Assembly (NCBI GenBank): GCA_964455095.1
Contig: CAYVUV010000100.1
Span: forward strand, 1-19,030
Origin: CAYVUV01 sp964455095
GTDB lineage: Bacteria; Desulfobacterota; Binatia; HRBIN30; CADEER01
Direction of reading: 5' to 3'
DNA length: 19,030 bases
Made by a program: the position numbers and the translations under genes. The stretch's first letter is position 1. Every line of letters begins with the position of its first letter. Positions 1-7,472 of the stretch are shown here, piece by piece. The notes beneath the pieces were generated by a model. The model did not search any database. It was given only the letters and a program-made list of their open reading frames with translations, and had not been told where the DNA came from.

Positions 1-1
1 G

Positions 2-100
2 ATCGATCAGGCCGCCGGCGAAGTGAAAGACGCCGCGAAGAAGGCCAAAGACGGCGCCGAGAAGGTGGTCGATCGCATCAAGGAACGCCTGACTCGTTGA
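2..100 (+). CDS. CsbD-like stress protein, 3' end only
   Basis: Only the last 32 codons and the TGA stop are in the window; the start lies to the left. The visible peptide begins IDQAAGEVKDAAKKAKDGAE and continues with alternating Lys/Asp/Ala, with no aromatic or cysteine residues. The DQAAGxVKxAA pattern is the repeat seen in CsbD-family proteins, small hydrophilic stress-induced proteins of unknown biochemical role. The pattern also resembles LEA/apolipoprotein-type amphipathic helices, so the family call rests on a short segment. The gene is followed by a strong hairpin and then by a DUF3309 peptide, another small gene of the kind often seen with general-stress loci. The CsbD assignment is moderately likely. 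Confidence 0.6.
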   Translation: MDQAAGEVKDAAKKAKDGAEKVVDRIKERLTR

Positions 101-108
101 GTCGGGCA

Positions 109-168
109 TTGCGCGCACGGCGGAGACGGGGCGCGCGCCAACGCCGGCCCCGCTCTCCGTGCGCGCAA
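109..168 (+). terminator. Strong stem-loop after the CsbD-like gene
   Basis: A perfect 12-bp inverted repeat pairs 109-120 (TTGCGCGCACGG) with 157-168 (CCGTGCGCGCAA). An inner 5-bp stem pairs GGGGC at 128-132 with GCCCC at 147-151. It starts 9 bases after the CsbD-like stop codon and ends 28 bases before the DUF3309 start. There is no T-run after it, so it is not a textbook intrinsic terminator. It may end or attenuate transcription, or stabilise the upstream mRNA. Confidence 0.5.
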
Positions 169-196
169 CTAATTTGAAAGGGGGCATCCCAAGTTG

Positions 197-345
197 ATGA
201 CCATTCTCTTGATCATTCTGGTTCTCTCGCTGCTCGGTTCGGTGCCGGCCTGGCCGCACAGCCGCTCGTGGGGGTACGGGCCCAGCGGCGTGCTCGGCAC
301 GGTGCTGCTGATCGTCTTGATCCTCGCGTTGCTGGGTCGAGTCTA

Positions 346-346
<1 letters not shown>
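197..346 (+). CDS. DUF3309 family small membrane protein
   Basis: A 49-residue peptide made of two hydrophobic helices (about residues 2-15 and 32-46) around a central SRSWGYGPSG loop. The AWPHSRSWGYGPSG core followed by a Leu/Ile/Val-rich tail ending LLGR is the signature of the DUF3309 family, whose members are about 50 residues long and have no known function. The ATG at 197 is preceded by GAAAGGGGG at 176-184, a purine-rich ribosome binding site. A TTG at 194 is an alternative start with better spacing. The TAG stop shares its last base with the GTG start of the following response regulator, so the two genes are likely translated together. The peptide is predicted to sit in the inner membrane. 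Confidence 0.85.
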
Positions 347-1785
<1,439 letters not shown>

Positions 1786-1834
1786 CCGCTGCGGCGCGCG
1801 CGGGCAAGCTGCTGCACTCGACCCACTGGCCCTG

Positions 1835-3634
1835 ATGCGCCTCGCCACCAAGAGCACACTGGGCTTCCTCGCCCTGTACCTCGCCGTCGTCGGCGGCGTG
1901 GCCTTCTGGATGGCCACGCAGCTCCAGTCGCTGGCCCGCAACATGGCCGAGAACACCGCCCAGATGGTCGGTGGCGAGGTGGCCCGAGCCCTCACCACCT
2001 CGGCCGTCGAGCAACTGCAGCGCGCCGACGACGCCACCCTCGCCCGCCTGCAGCAGATCGTCGACGACGTCACGCAGCACTCGAGCATTTTGACCGCGGT
2101 GGCGATCGTCGATCGCGGCGGCCGGGTCATCGCCGGCGACAACGTCGAGATCGGGCGCCAGGTGGCGCTGCCCGACGTAGTGTTCGACAACGGCGCCGGC
2201 GCGCGTCTGATCAGCGAGGAAGGATCGTTCGGCAGCAGCGCGTTCTACCTGATGGTGCCGCTCAAGACCGGCAAGGACCTGGCCGGCTACCTGCGCCTGG
2301 AGATGCGCAGCCAACGCATCGCCAACCTGTACACCCGGGCGGCGCGCAACTTGATGCTGGTGGCCCTGGCCGGACTGGTGTCGGTCGGCGTCGCGGGGCT
2401 GCTCTTGCACGTACAGATCTCGCGCCGCAGCGAGGCGCTGGCGCGCGCGCTCGAGGGTGCGGTGCGCGGCGACGCGGCGGAACCGCGCGAGGGACGCGAC
2501 GAGTTTGCGCGCGCCATCGCCGTCGCGCGCAAGGTCGGGCGCGAGCTCACCGAGGCGCGCGGCGAGCGGCAGCAAGTGCAGCAGCGCATCGGGGCGCTGA
2601 TGAAAGCGCTCGATACCGGCGTGCTGGTACTGGAGAACGACCTGCGGCTCGGTTTTGCCAGCGGCCGCGCCGCCGAGCTGCTCGGATCGCGCGACGCCGG
2701 TGAGCTGGCGCGGCGCTGGGACGACATTCGGTGTCTGCTGGAATCGATTCCCCCGCGGCTGAGCGGCGCACCCACTGGCCGCCGCGCCGATCTCGAGCTG
2801 GCCGCGCGTGACGGCGCGCCGCGTCTCAAGCTCGAGTTCTACGAGCTCGGGGAAAGCAGCTGCGAGGGCTTTCTGGTGCTGGTCAAAAATGCCGAGTCGC
2901 TCGAATCGCTGCAGAACGAGCTCGGGCTCGCCATCCAGATGCGCGGCCTGACGCGCTTCTACTCGGCCTTTGCGCACGACCTGCGGGCGCCGCTCAACGC
3001 CATGGTGATGACCCTCGAGCTGCTCAAGATCAGCGTCGAGGGCAACGCCGCCGGCGCGCGCGCCGACGAAGAGGTCGTCGACGTCGCGGCACTGCAGAAG
3101 CAGCTCAAGTACGTCGCCACGTTGAACGAGGAGATCCGCCGGCTCGACCGCCAGCTGCACACGCTGCTCAGCCACACGGCGCCGCCGAGCGAGGGCCGCC
3201 ACGAGGTCGACCTGCGGGTGCTGTTGCAGAACCTCGACGCGCTGTTGTCGCCGCAGGCCAGGCGGCAACGGGTCGCCATGGTGACGCGCCTGCCGGACGA
3301 GCCGCTGCTCATCGTCGGCCAGTCCGATCGCCTCAAGCAAGCGCTGCTCAACATCGTCATCAACGCCCTCGAAGCGATGCCCGATGGGGGAGAGCTGACC
3401 ATGATGCTCGAGCGCTGTGAGGGGTCGGCCCGGCTCACCGTGTGCGACAGCGGCCCCGGCATCCCGCCCGAGGTGCTCGACACGATCTACGAGATGCACT
3501 TCACCACCAAGAGCGGCGGCACCGGCGTCGGCCTGTACGTCGCCCGCACCGTGGTGCAGGCGCACGGCGGCACGATCGAGGTGCACAGCGCGCCCGGGAC
3601 GGGCACGTCGTTCGTGCTCACGTTGCCGCTGTAG
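1835..3634 (+). CDS. Membrane sensor histidine kinase with PAS domain
   Basis: A 599-residue kinase. Transmembrane helix 1 is about residues 9-29 and helix 2 about 173-194. They enclose an extracytoplasmic sensor region of about 140 residues. Then come a HAMP-like linker, a PAS-like domain (about 252-355, starting ALMKALDTGVLVLENDLRL), the dimerisation/phosphotransfer helix with H381 in FAHDLRAPLNAM, and an ATPase domain with N-box NIVINALEAM (506-515), G1 DSGPGI (538-543) and G2 GGTGVGLYVA (561-570). All key kinase residues are present. The gene lies 49 bases after the σ54 response regulator, so the two form a two-component system. The signal is unknown; the periplasmic region has no motif I recognise. 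ATG at 1835 is the first good start after the regulator, although its Shine-Dalgarno is weak. Confidence 0.93.
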   Translation: MRLATKSTLGFLALYLAVVGGVAFWMATQLQSLARNMAENTAQMVGGEVARALTTSAVEQLQRADDATLARLQQIVDDVTQHSSILTAVAIVDRGGRVIAGDNVEIGRQVALPDVVFDNGAGARLISEEGSFGSSAFYLMVPLKTGKDLAGYLRLEMRSQRIANLYTRAARNLMLVALAGLVSVGVAGLLLHVQISRRSEALARALEGAVRGDAAEPREGRDEFARAIAVARKVGRELTEARGERQQVQQRIGALMKALDTGVLVLENDLRLGFASGRAAELLGSRDAGELARRWDDIRCLLESIPPRLSGAPTGRRADLELAARDGAPRLKLEFYELGESSCEGFLVLVKNAESLESLQNELGLAIQMRGLTRFYSAFAHDLRAPLNAMVMTLELLKISVEGNAAGARADEEVVDVAALQKQLKYVATLNEEIRRLDRQLHTLLSHTAPPSEGRHEVDLRVLLQNLDALLSPQARRQRVAMVTRLPDEPLLIVGQSDRLKQALLNIVINALEAMPDGGELTMMLERCEGSARLTVCDSGPGIPPEVLDTIYEMHFTTKSGGTGVGLYVARTVVQAHGGTIEVHSAPGTGTSFVLTLPL

Positions 3635-3642
3635 GCGTGCAC

Positions 3643-3713
3643 CGGGAGGGCGAGGCTCCCGCCGAGCCGCGTCGCAATGGGCCGGAAGGCTCCGCGGGAG
3701 CGTCGCCCTCCCG
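3643..3713. repeat. REP-like palindrome (GGGAGGGCGAGGCTCC type)
   Basis: Two 26-base arms at 3643-3668 and 3688-3713 are reverse complements at 24 of 26 positions, separated by a 19-base loop. It lies 8 bases after the kinase stop codon and before the methyltransferase. Palindromes of this GGGAGGGCGAGGCTCCCGCC type are dispersed extragenic repeats in many GC-rich genomes, often mobilised by REP-associated transposases; none is in this window. It could also act as a transcription terminator for the two-component operon. Confidence 0.7.
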
Positions 3714-3767
3714 CAAGATCTGCTGAGAGTTGACGGCCCCGCGCGTATCGAGCATTGCACTGGAGCC

Positions 3768-4772
3768 ATGACTGCAGCGCCCCCGCTTCGCGTGCGCGAC
3801 GACGACGCCGAGTATCGCCGCCAGGCCGCCGCCGAGGCGGAGTTCTGGGAGCGCATCCATCCGGCCGGGCTCGAGAGCGTCGAGCAGTCGCAGGCCCAGG
3901 GGCCGCTCGATCGCTATCTCAACCAGCGCTTCACCGGCGACGAGCGCACGGCGTGGCCGGACACCATCGCCCGCCACGGGCAGTTTCGGAAGGGCGCGTT
4001 TCTGGGCACCAGCTCGCTCACCCTCGAAGCGCGCATCCTCGAGACCAATCCGTCGCTACACGTCACCTTCTTCGACCTCTCCGAAGGCGGGTTGGCGCGC
4101 CGCGCGGCGGTCCTCGGCCAGCGCTTCCCCGGCCGCGTCGCGACACAGATGGTGGACCTCAACTTCCCCGACTTGCCGGCCGACACGTACGACGTGATCA
4201 TCAGCTCGAGCACGACGCACCACGTCACCAACCTCGAGCACCTGGCCTACCGCATCAATCGCGCCCTCGTCAGCGGCGGCTACTTCTTTCTCGACGACTA
4301 CGTCGGCGAGCCGCGCTTTCAGTTCGCGGCGGAGAAGAAGCGCATCTACCGCGAGCTGTTCAACCGCGATCGCGCCCGGCGCGGCGGCGCGCCGTCGGAC
4401 CTGGTCTGGCTCGACAGCAGCGACCTGAGCCCGTTCTGCGGCGTGCGCTCGAACGAGATCCTGCCGGTGTTCCGCACCTACCTCGAGGAAGTCGAAGTGC
4501 GCACGACCGGCGCGCTCACCGTCTCGATCGCACGCAGCCGCCCGCACAGCGACGCCAGCGACTCGCCGTGGGTGACAGATGCCTGGAGCCTGCGCGCGCG
4601 CAGCAACTTGTACCTCGCCCTGGCGCGACGCTTCCTGTCGGGCAAAACGCCGTCGAACCAGACCCTGATCCCCGACGAGTTCTGGCACGACCTGCACCTC
4701 TTCGGCGAGGTCCTCACCGCCGCCGGCGTCCTGCAGCCCGGCCTCGCCTTCGCCCGCTACCGCAAGGCGTAG
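3768..4772 (+). CDS. SAM-dependent methyltransferase-like protein
   Basis: A 334-residue protein with the order of a class I methyltransferase in its middle part. A Gly-containing segment RKGAFLGTSSL (75-85) stands where motif I normally is. An acidic β2 end follows in FFDLSEGG (D103), then motif IV-like DTYDVIISSSTTHHVTNLEHL (139-159) and SGGYFFLDDYVG (169-180) as β5. Motif I lacks the usual D-x-G-x-G-x-G, so it may be a divergent or substrate-restricted enzyme. The N-terminal 70 residues and C-terminal 130 residues are not assigned. The ATG at 3768 was chosen because the upstream extension of this frame overlaps the kinase gene and the repeat. Only a GGAG very close to the start is seen. 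The next gene begins about 58 bases downstream. The substrate cannot be inferred. Confidence 0.7.
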   Translation: MTAAPPLRVRDDDAEYRRQAAAEAEFWERIHPAGLESVEQSQAQGPLDRYLNQRFTGDERTAWPDTIARHGQFRKGAFLGTSSLTLEARILETNPSLHVTFFDLSEGGLARRAAVLGQRFPGRVATQMVDLNFPDLPADTYDVIISSSTTHHVTNLEHLAYRINRALVSGGYFFLDDYVGEPRFQFAAEKKRIYRELFNRDRARRGGAPSDLVWLDSSDLSPFCGVRSNEILPVFRTYLEEVEVRTTGALTVSIARSRPHSDASDSPWVTDAWSLRARSNLYLALARRFLSGKTPSNQTLIPDEFWHDLHLFGEVLTAAGVLQPGLAFARYRKA

Positions 4773-4830
4773 CACAGGTACGGGACCGATCATTTGATCT
4801 CCGCGCCGCCCCGTGAGTAGTGTGCGCGAG

Positions 4831-5616
4831 ATGCCAGTGAAAGTCGCCGCACCGCGCCGTAGCCGGACATCTCTGGCGCTCGCTGTCGCCAGCTTGCTCC
4901 TGGTGCTCGCGGGGGTGATCGGCTACTTCGCCATCGTCATCCACGCGGTATGGCTGCCGTCGATACGCAACAATGCCGCGCCGAATTGGATCCTCATCGC
5001 CCTGGGAGTAGGGCTGTCGGTTCTGGCGATGCGGCGCGCGCCGGGCTTTTGGATGCCGCGGGTGGTGCTCGGCGTCAACGTCGTTCTCGCGGGGCTCTTC
5101 GCCGCGATGATCTACGTCATGTTCGCGGTGCCCGCCGCGACGGGGCCGGCGATCGGCGCGCCCGCGCCCGATTTCGCGCTGCTCGACCAGAGCGGCAAGA
5201 CGGTGCAGCTCGCCGCCTTGCGCGGGGCACCGGTGTTGCTGGTCTTCTATCGCGGCCATTGGTGACCGTTCTGCGTGTCGGAGCTGCAGGGTCTGCAGCT
5301 GAGCTTGAACGAGTTCCAACGGCGGAAGTGTCGCGTCTTCGGCATGGTCGTCGACCCGGTCGAGACCAACGCGCAACTCGCCCGCGATGCCGGCCTCGAG
5401 TTTCCGATCCTCTCCGATCCCGACTTTCACGCCATCGATGCGTACGGCTTGCGCCACCGCGACGGCCACGACGGCCAGGACATCGCGCTCTCGGCCTCCG
5501 TACTCATCGATGCGAACGGCATCGTGCGCTGGACGCACGTGACGACGAACGTCCGCATCCGCCCGCTCCCCGCCGACATCCTTGCAGCGATCGACACGCT
5601 GGGAGCCCAGCCCTGA
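4831..5616 (+). CDS. Membrane-anchored redoxin, probable selenoprotein (in-frame TGA = Sec)
   Basis: Read through one TGA (5263-5265), this frame gives 261 residues. Three transmembrane helices lie at about 14-37, 50-66 and 73-100; positive residues before helix 1 and in the RRAPGFWMPR loop put the C-terminal domain in the periplasm. The redoxin domain (about 105-258) starts IGAPAPDFALLDQSGKTVQL. Its active site is FYRGHW-U145-PF-C148, where the family has Cys in CPFC. Downstream, GMVVDPVETNAQLARDAGL and FPILSDPDFHAIDAYGL are typical AhpC/TSA-fold segments, so the second half is not decayed. A perfect stem-loop right after the TGA fits a bacterial SECIS. Expected role: thiol-dependent peroxide or disulfide reduction at the outer face of the membrane. 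GTG at 4813 is an alternative start, adding six residues. Conventional calling would give 4813-5265 and 5275-5616 as separate ORFs. The alternative is a nonsense mutation or sequencing error; the exact position and the hairpin argue against it. Confidence 0.82.
5267..5311 (+). promoter_or_regulatory. Candidate bacterial SECIS element
   Basis: Starting two bases after the TGA at 5263-5265, the mRNA can fold into a two-part hairpin. The upper stem is a perfect 8 bp: AGCTGCAG (5282-5289) with CTGCAGCT (5293-5300) around a GGT loop. The lower stem is 5 bp: CGTTC (5267-5271) with GAACG (5307-5311). The apical part GCAGGGTCTGC closely resembles the GCAGGTCTGC apical hairpin of the E. coli fdhF SECIS. 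The loop starts 24 bases after the TGA, and a G is the first loop base, as expected for SelB recognition. The hairpin is inside the coding sequence, as is normal for bacteria. Confidence 0.8.
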
Positions 5617-5642
5617 TGCCGAACCGGTTGATCAGGATGGTT

Positions 5643-5672
5643 GGCCGCAAAAAGGCGCAAAAGACGCAGAAG
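5643..5672. repeat. GCAAAAGACGC-type dispersed repeat
   Basis: The run GGCCGCAAAAAGGCGCAAAAGACGCAGAAGG consists of imperfect GC-G/A-AA-type units 26 bases after the redoxin stop. A related, more GC-rich version is at 6640-6665. Repeats of this GGCGCAAAGACGCAAAG style are scattered between genes in many bacterial genomes. No function is known to me. Confidence 0.4.
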
Positions 5673-5739
5673 GCGATCGCTCGTTTTCCGTCCCCTTTTG
5701 CGCATTTTCGCGGCGTACCGTTTCCGGAAATCCCTATAG

Positions 5740-5790
5740 CCTCGTGGGGTAGTGTCCTTAATTTGAAAATTAGGACACTACCCCTCGTGG
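5740..5790. mobile_element. Small palindromic insertion flanked by an 8-bp direct repeat (MITE-like)
   Basis: A 13-bp perfect inverted repeat pairs GGGGTAGTGTCCT (5746-5758) with AGGACACTACCCC (5772-5784). The inner AATTT/AAATT bases also pair, with one bulged T at 5759. The octamer CCTCGTGG occurs at 5740-5747 and again at 5783-5790, so the palindrome is bordered by a direct repeat that could be a target-site duplication. The AT-rich core differs from the surrounding GC-rich DNA. It could equally be a terminator for the redoxin transcript, or an operator for the antitoxin gene 45 bases downstream. The parent transposon family is not identified. Confidence 0.45.
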
Positions 5791-5835
5791 CTGATGCCTT
5801 GACGGTCGATTCGCATCGGTCTTAGGTGGTACTCG

Positions 5836-6090
5836 ATGACTTCTACCTACTCGGTCACCAAGGCACAGGCTCAGTTTGTGCGATTGATCCGCCGTGCGGA
5901 GCGCGGTGAGGTGGTGCGCATTCGGCGGCGCGACGAGACGGTCGCGTATCTCGTTTCGCGCGAGCGCATGGAGGCTATCGTCGAGACCGTAGAGGTATTG
6001 GCGAATCCGGCTGCGCTGAAGGCGATCGCGGCGCATCGGACCGGAAAGGTCAAGCTTGTGGCTCGACCTACTTCGGTCGCGCGGACGTGA
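5836..6090 (+). CDS. Phd/YefM-like antitoxin, orphan
   Basis: An 84-residue basic protein that starts TYSVTKAQAQFVRLIRRAERGE and continues VVRIRRRDETVAYLVSRERME. This is the N-terminal DNA-binding fold of Phd/YefM-type antitoxins: a short β-strand, a helix with the RLIRRAERGE turn, then the VxIxRRxxxVAYLVS strands. The ATG at 5836 has AGGTGG at 5824-5829, six bases upstream. Antitoxins of this type repress their own promoter and neutralise a RelE/ParE/Doc/PIN toxin usually encoded just downstream. Here no toxin follows: the frame ends inside the 3' end of the opposite-strand DedA gene (23-base overlap at 6068-6090). It may be a remnant, a solitary regulator, or may act on a toxin elsewhere. 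Confidence 0.75.
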   Translation: MTSTYSVTKAQAQFVRLIRRAERGEVVRIRRRDETVAYLVSRERMEAIVETVEVLANPAALKAIAAHRTGKVKLVARPTSVART

Positions 6091-6631
6091 ATCGCCGCGG
6101 CAAGCGGTGCGCAAGGATCACGGCGACAACCGCCACAAGCAAGGCGATCGCCAACCACCATTCCACCTTCTTCACCTCGCCGGTGATCATGGCCGCGCTG
6201 CCGCTGAAGGTGTAGCCGAGGGTGGCCATGGCCAGGGCCCAGGCGGCGCAGCCGAGGGCGTCCATGGCGATGAAACGCGGCCAGGCCAAGCCGCGCAAGC
6301 CCCAGAAGATCATGCTGGCGGCGCGCGTGCCGAAGACGAAGCGGGCCAGCACCAACTCCCATGATCCGGTGCGGCGGACGACGCGTTCGATGATCGGCAA
6401 GGCGCGCTTGTAGGCGCGCGTGTCGCGCACCCAGGCGCCACCGCGGCGCGCCGCGAAGAAGACGGCCGAGTCCGACGCCAGCGCTCCGATGCATCCAACC
6501 GCCACCGCCGCGGGGAAGTCGATGTAGCCGAGGTGCGCGAGCACGCCGGCGAACAGCATCGTCACGTCTCCTTCCAGCGCCGCGCCGAGCAACACCGCCA
6601 GGAGACCGTAGCGGATCAGCAGGTCTTCCAT
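6068..6631 (-). CDS. DedA-family inner membrane protein
   Basis: A 187-residue hydrophobic protein of the DedA/SNARE-associated (VTT domain) superfamily. It begins with the family's N-terminal helix ending in the acidic ALEGD (E20). It carries the mid-protein amphipathic motif as ARFVFGTRAAS (96-106), where most members have R-x-x-P-G-x-R; the Pro is Phe here. Helices are predicted near residues 8-30, 40-60, 105-135 and 155-175. DedA proteins are linked to membrane lipid transport (undecaprenyl phosphate and phospholipid flipping) and proton-motive-force homeostasis. The start ATG (complement of 6629-6631) lies 49 bases after the end of the DUF2063 gene on the same strand, so it may belong to the YceI-DUF692-DUF2063 transcript. 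Its 3' end overlaps the convergent antitoxin gene. Confidence 0.85.
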   Translation of the reverse strand: MEDLLIRYGLLAVLLGAALEGDVTMLFAGVLAHLGYIDFPAAVAVGCIGALASDSAVFFAARRGGAWVRDTRAYKRALPIIERVVRRTGSWELVLARFVFGTRAASMIFWGLRGLAWPRFIAMDALGCAAWALAMATLGYTFSGSAAMITGEVKKVEWWLAIALLVAVVAVILAHRLPRRFTSARPK

Positions 6632-6639
6632 GCCTTGCT

Positions 6640-6665
6640 CACGCGAAGCCGCGAAGACGCGAAGG
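6640..6665. repeat. GCGAAGACGCGAAG-type repeat between DUF2063 and DedA genes
   Basis: CACGCGAAGCCGCGAAGACGCGAAGG is built of three imperfect copies of CGCGAAG(AC/CC). It is a G-rich relative of the repeat at 5643-5672, with A changed to G at matching places. It fills most of the 49-base gap between the two minus-strand genes. Confidence 0.35.
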
Positions 6666-6680
6666 AACAGATGTCGGCGA

Positions 6681-7472
6681 TCAGGCGCGCCCCGGGGTGC
6701 AACTCACGATCAGGCCGCTCTGCATCCAGGTCGCGAACCAGGTGGAGACGGCGCTCGTGTCGGCGCCGCGCGCCTCGAGCAGGTTGGTCACCTCGCCGAG
6801 GCCGCGGCCGGCGCAGAGGGCGGTGAGCGCTTCGGCTTGTGCCGCGTCGAGCGCGACGCAGTGGACGGCGAACCCGCTGCGGTGGATGAGGACATACTCG
6901 AGGCAATCGCGCCGGTCGACTTCGATCGAGGTGTCGCGGCTGTTCCAGATGGCGAGGATGGGCCACTCCGACTGCACTACGGCCACTGCGGGCTGGAAGC
7001 GCAAGACGGCGCCGTCCCAGTCCTCGGCGCTCCAGTCCGCCAGCGACGCCGGATCGAGCGGCGGCTGCTCGCGGGCGTGAAAGGCGCGCGTGACGAGCCA
7101 TTCGAGCGCGGCGAGGTCGGGCAGGAAGGGGAACTGCTGCGCCAGCTCGTCGTGTGACAGAAAGCCCGGCAGCTGCGCGCCGGCATCGTTGAGGTTGTAG
7201 GACGTCAACGCGACCGCCGCGGCGTAGCGCCGTGTCAGCGCCGCGAACGCGTCGGCGCCGAGCGTATGCGCGACGGCGGGGAACTGCTCTTCCAGCGCAT
7301 CGTGCACGCGGACCGGATATCCCCCGACATAAACGCCGAGGCGCTCGGCCAACGCGACGCCCGGCGGCACGCGTAGCCACGCGGCAAGCGCGGCGTCCGA
7401 CGACTCCGCGGCCGGCAGGATCCGCGCCGCCATGGCGCGTTGCAGCTCATGCAGCGCCGGCGCGTTGGCCAT
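6681..7472 (-). CDS. DUF2063 / HvfC-BufC-like MNIO partner protein
   Basis: A 263-residue protein. The N-terminal half has the LxxLQRxMAxxIL start and the AERLGVYVGGYPVRVHDALEE and TLGADAFAALTRRYAA segments of the DUF2063 (HvfC/BufC N-terminal) domain. The C-terminal half (about 115-263) is less conserved. Proteins of this family bind the modification substrate and deliver it to the adjacent DUF692 iron oxidase. The start codon lies inside the DUF692 gene, with a 26-base overlap (7447-7472), as is normal for this tightly coupled pair. I see no transmembrane helix, so it should be cytoplasmic. The family call is firm; the substrate is unknown because no Cys-rich precursor gene is visible. Confidence 0.86.
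   Translation of the reverse strand: MANAPALHELQRAMAARILPAAESSDAALAAWLRVPPGVALAERLGVYVGGYPVRVHDALEEQFPAVAHTLGADAFAALTRRYAAAVALTSYNLNDAGAQLPGFLSHDELAQQFPFLPDLAALEWLVTRAFHAREQPPLDPASLADWSAEDWDGAVLRFQPAVAVVQSEWPILAIWNSRDTSIEVDRRDCLEYVLIHRSGFAVHCVALDAAQAEALTALCAGRGLGEVTNLLEARGADTSAVSTWFATWMQSGLIVSCTPGRA

Noticed and set aside
3635..3767. σ54 (-24/-12) promoter for the methyltransferase
   Set aside because: TTGCA occurs near 3754 but no GG pair lies at the required spacing upstream.
5263..5265. Redoxin as a pseudogene or frameshift with two separate ORFs (stop at 5265, restart GTG at 5275)
   Set aside because: The frame does not shift, the TGA replaces the exact catalytic Cys, the second half is well conserved, and a SECIS-like hairpin follows. 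A restart at 5275 would make a redoxin lacking its active site.
5614..5825. Small ORF between the redoxin and antitoxin genes
   Set aside because: It runs through the repeat and the palindromic insertion, with no ribosome binding site and no recognisable sequence.
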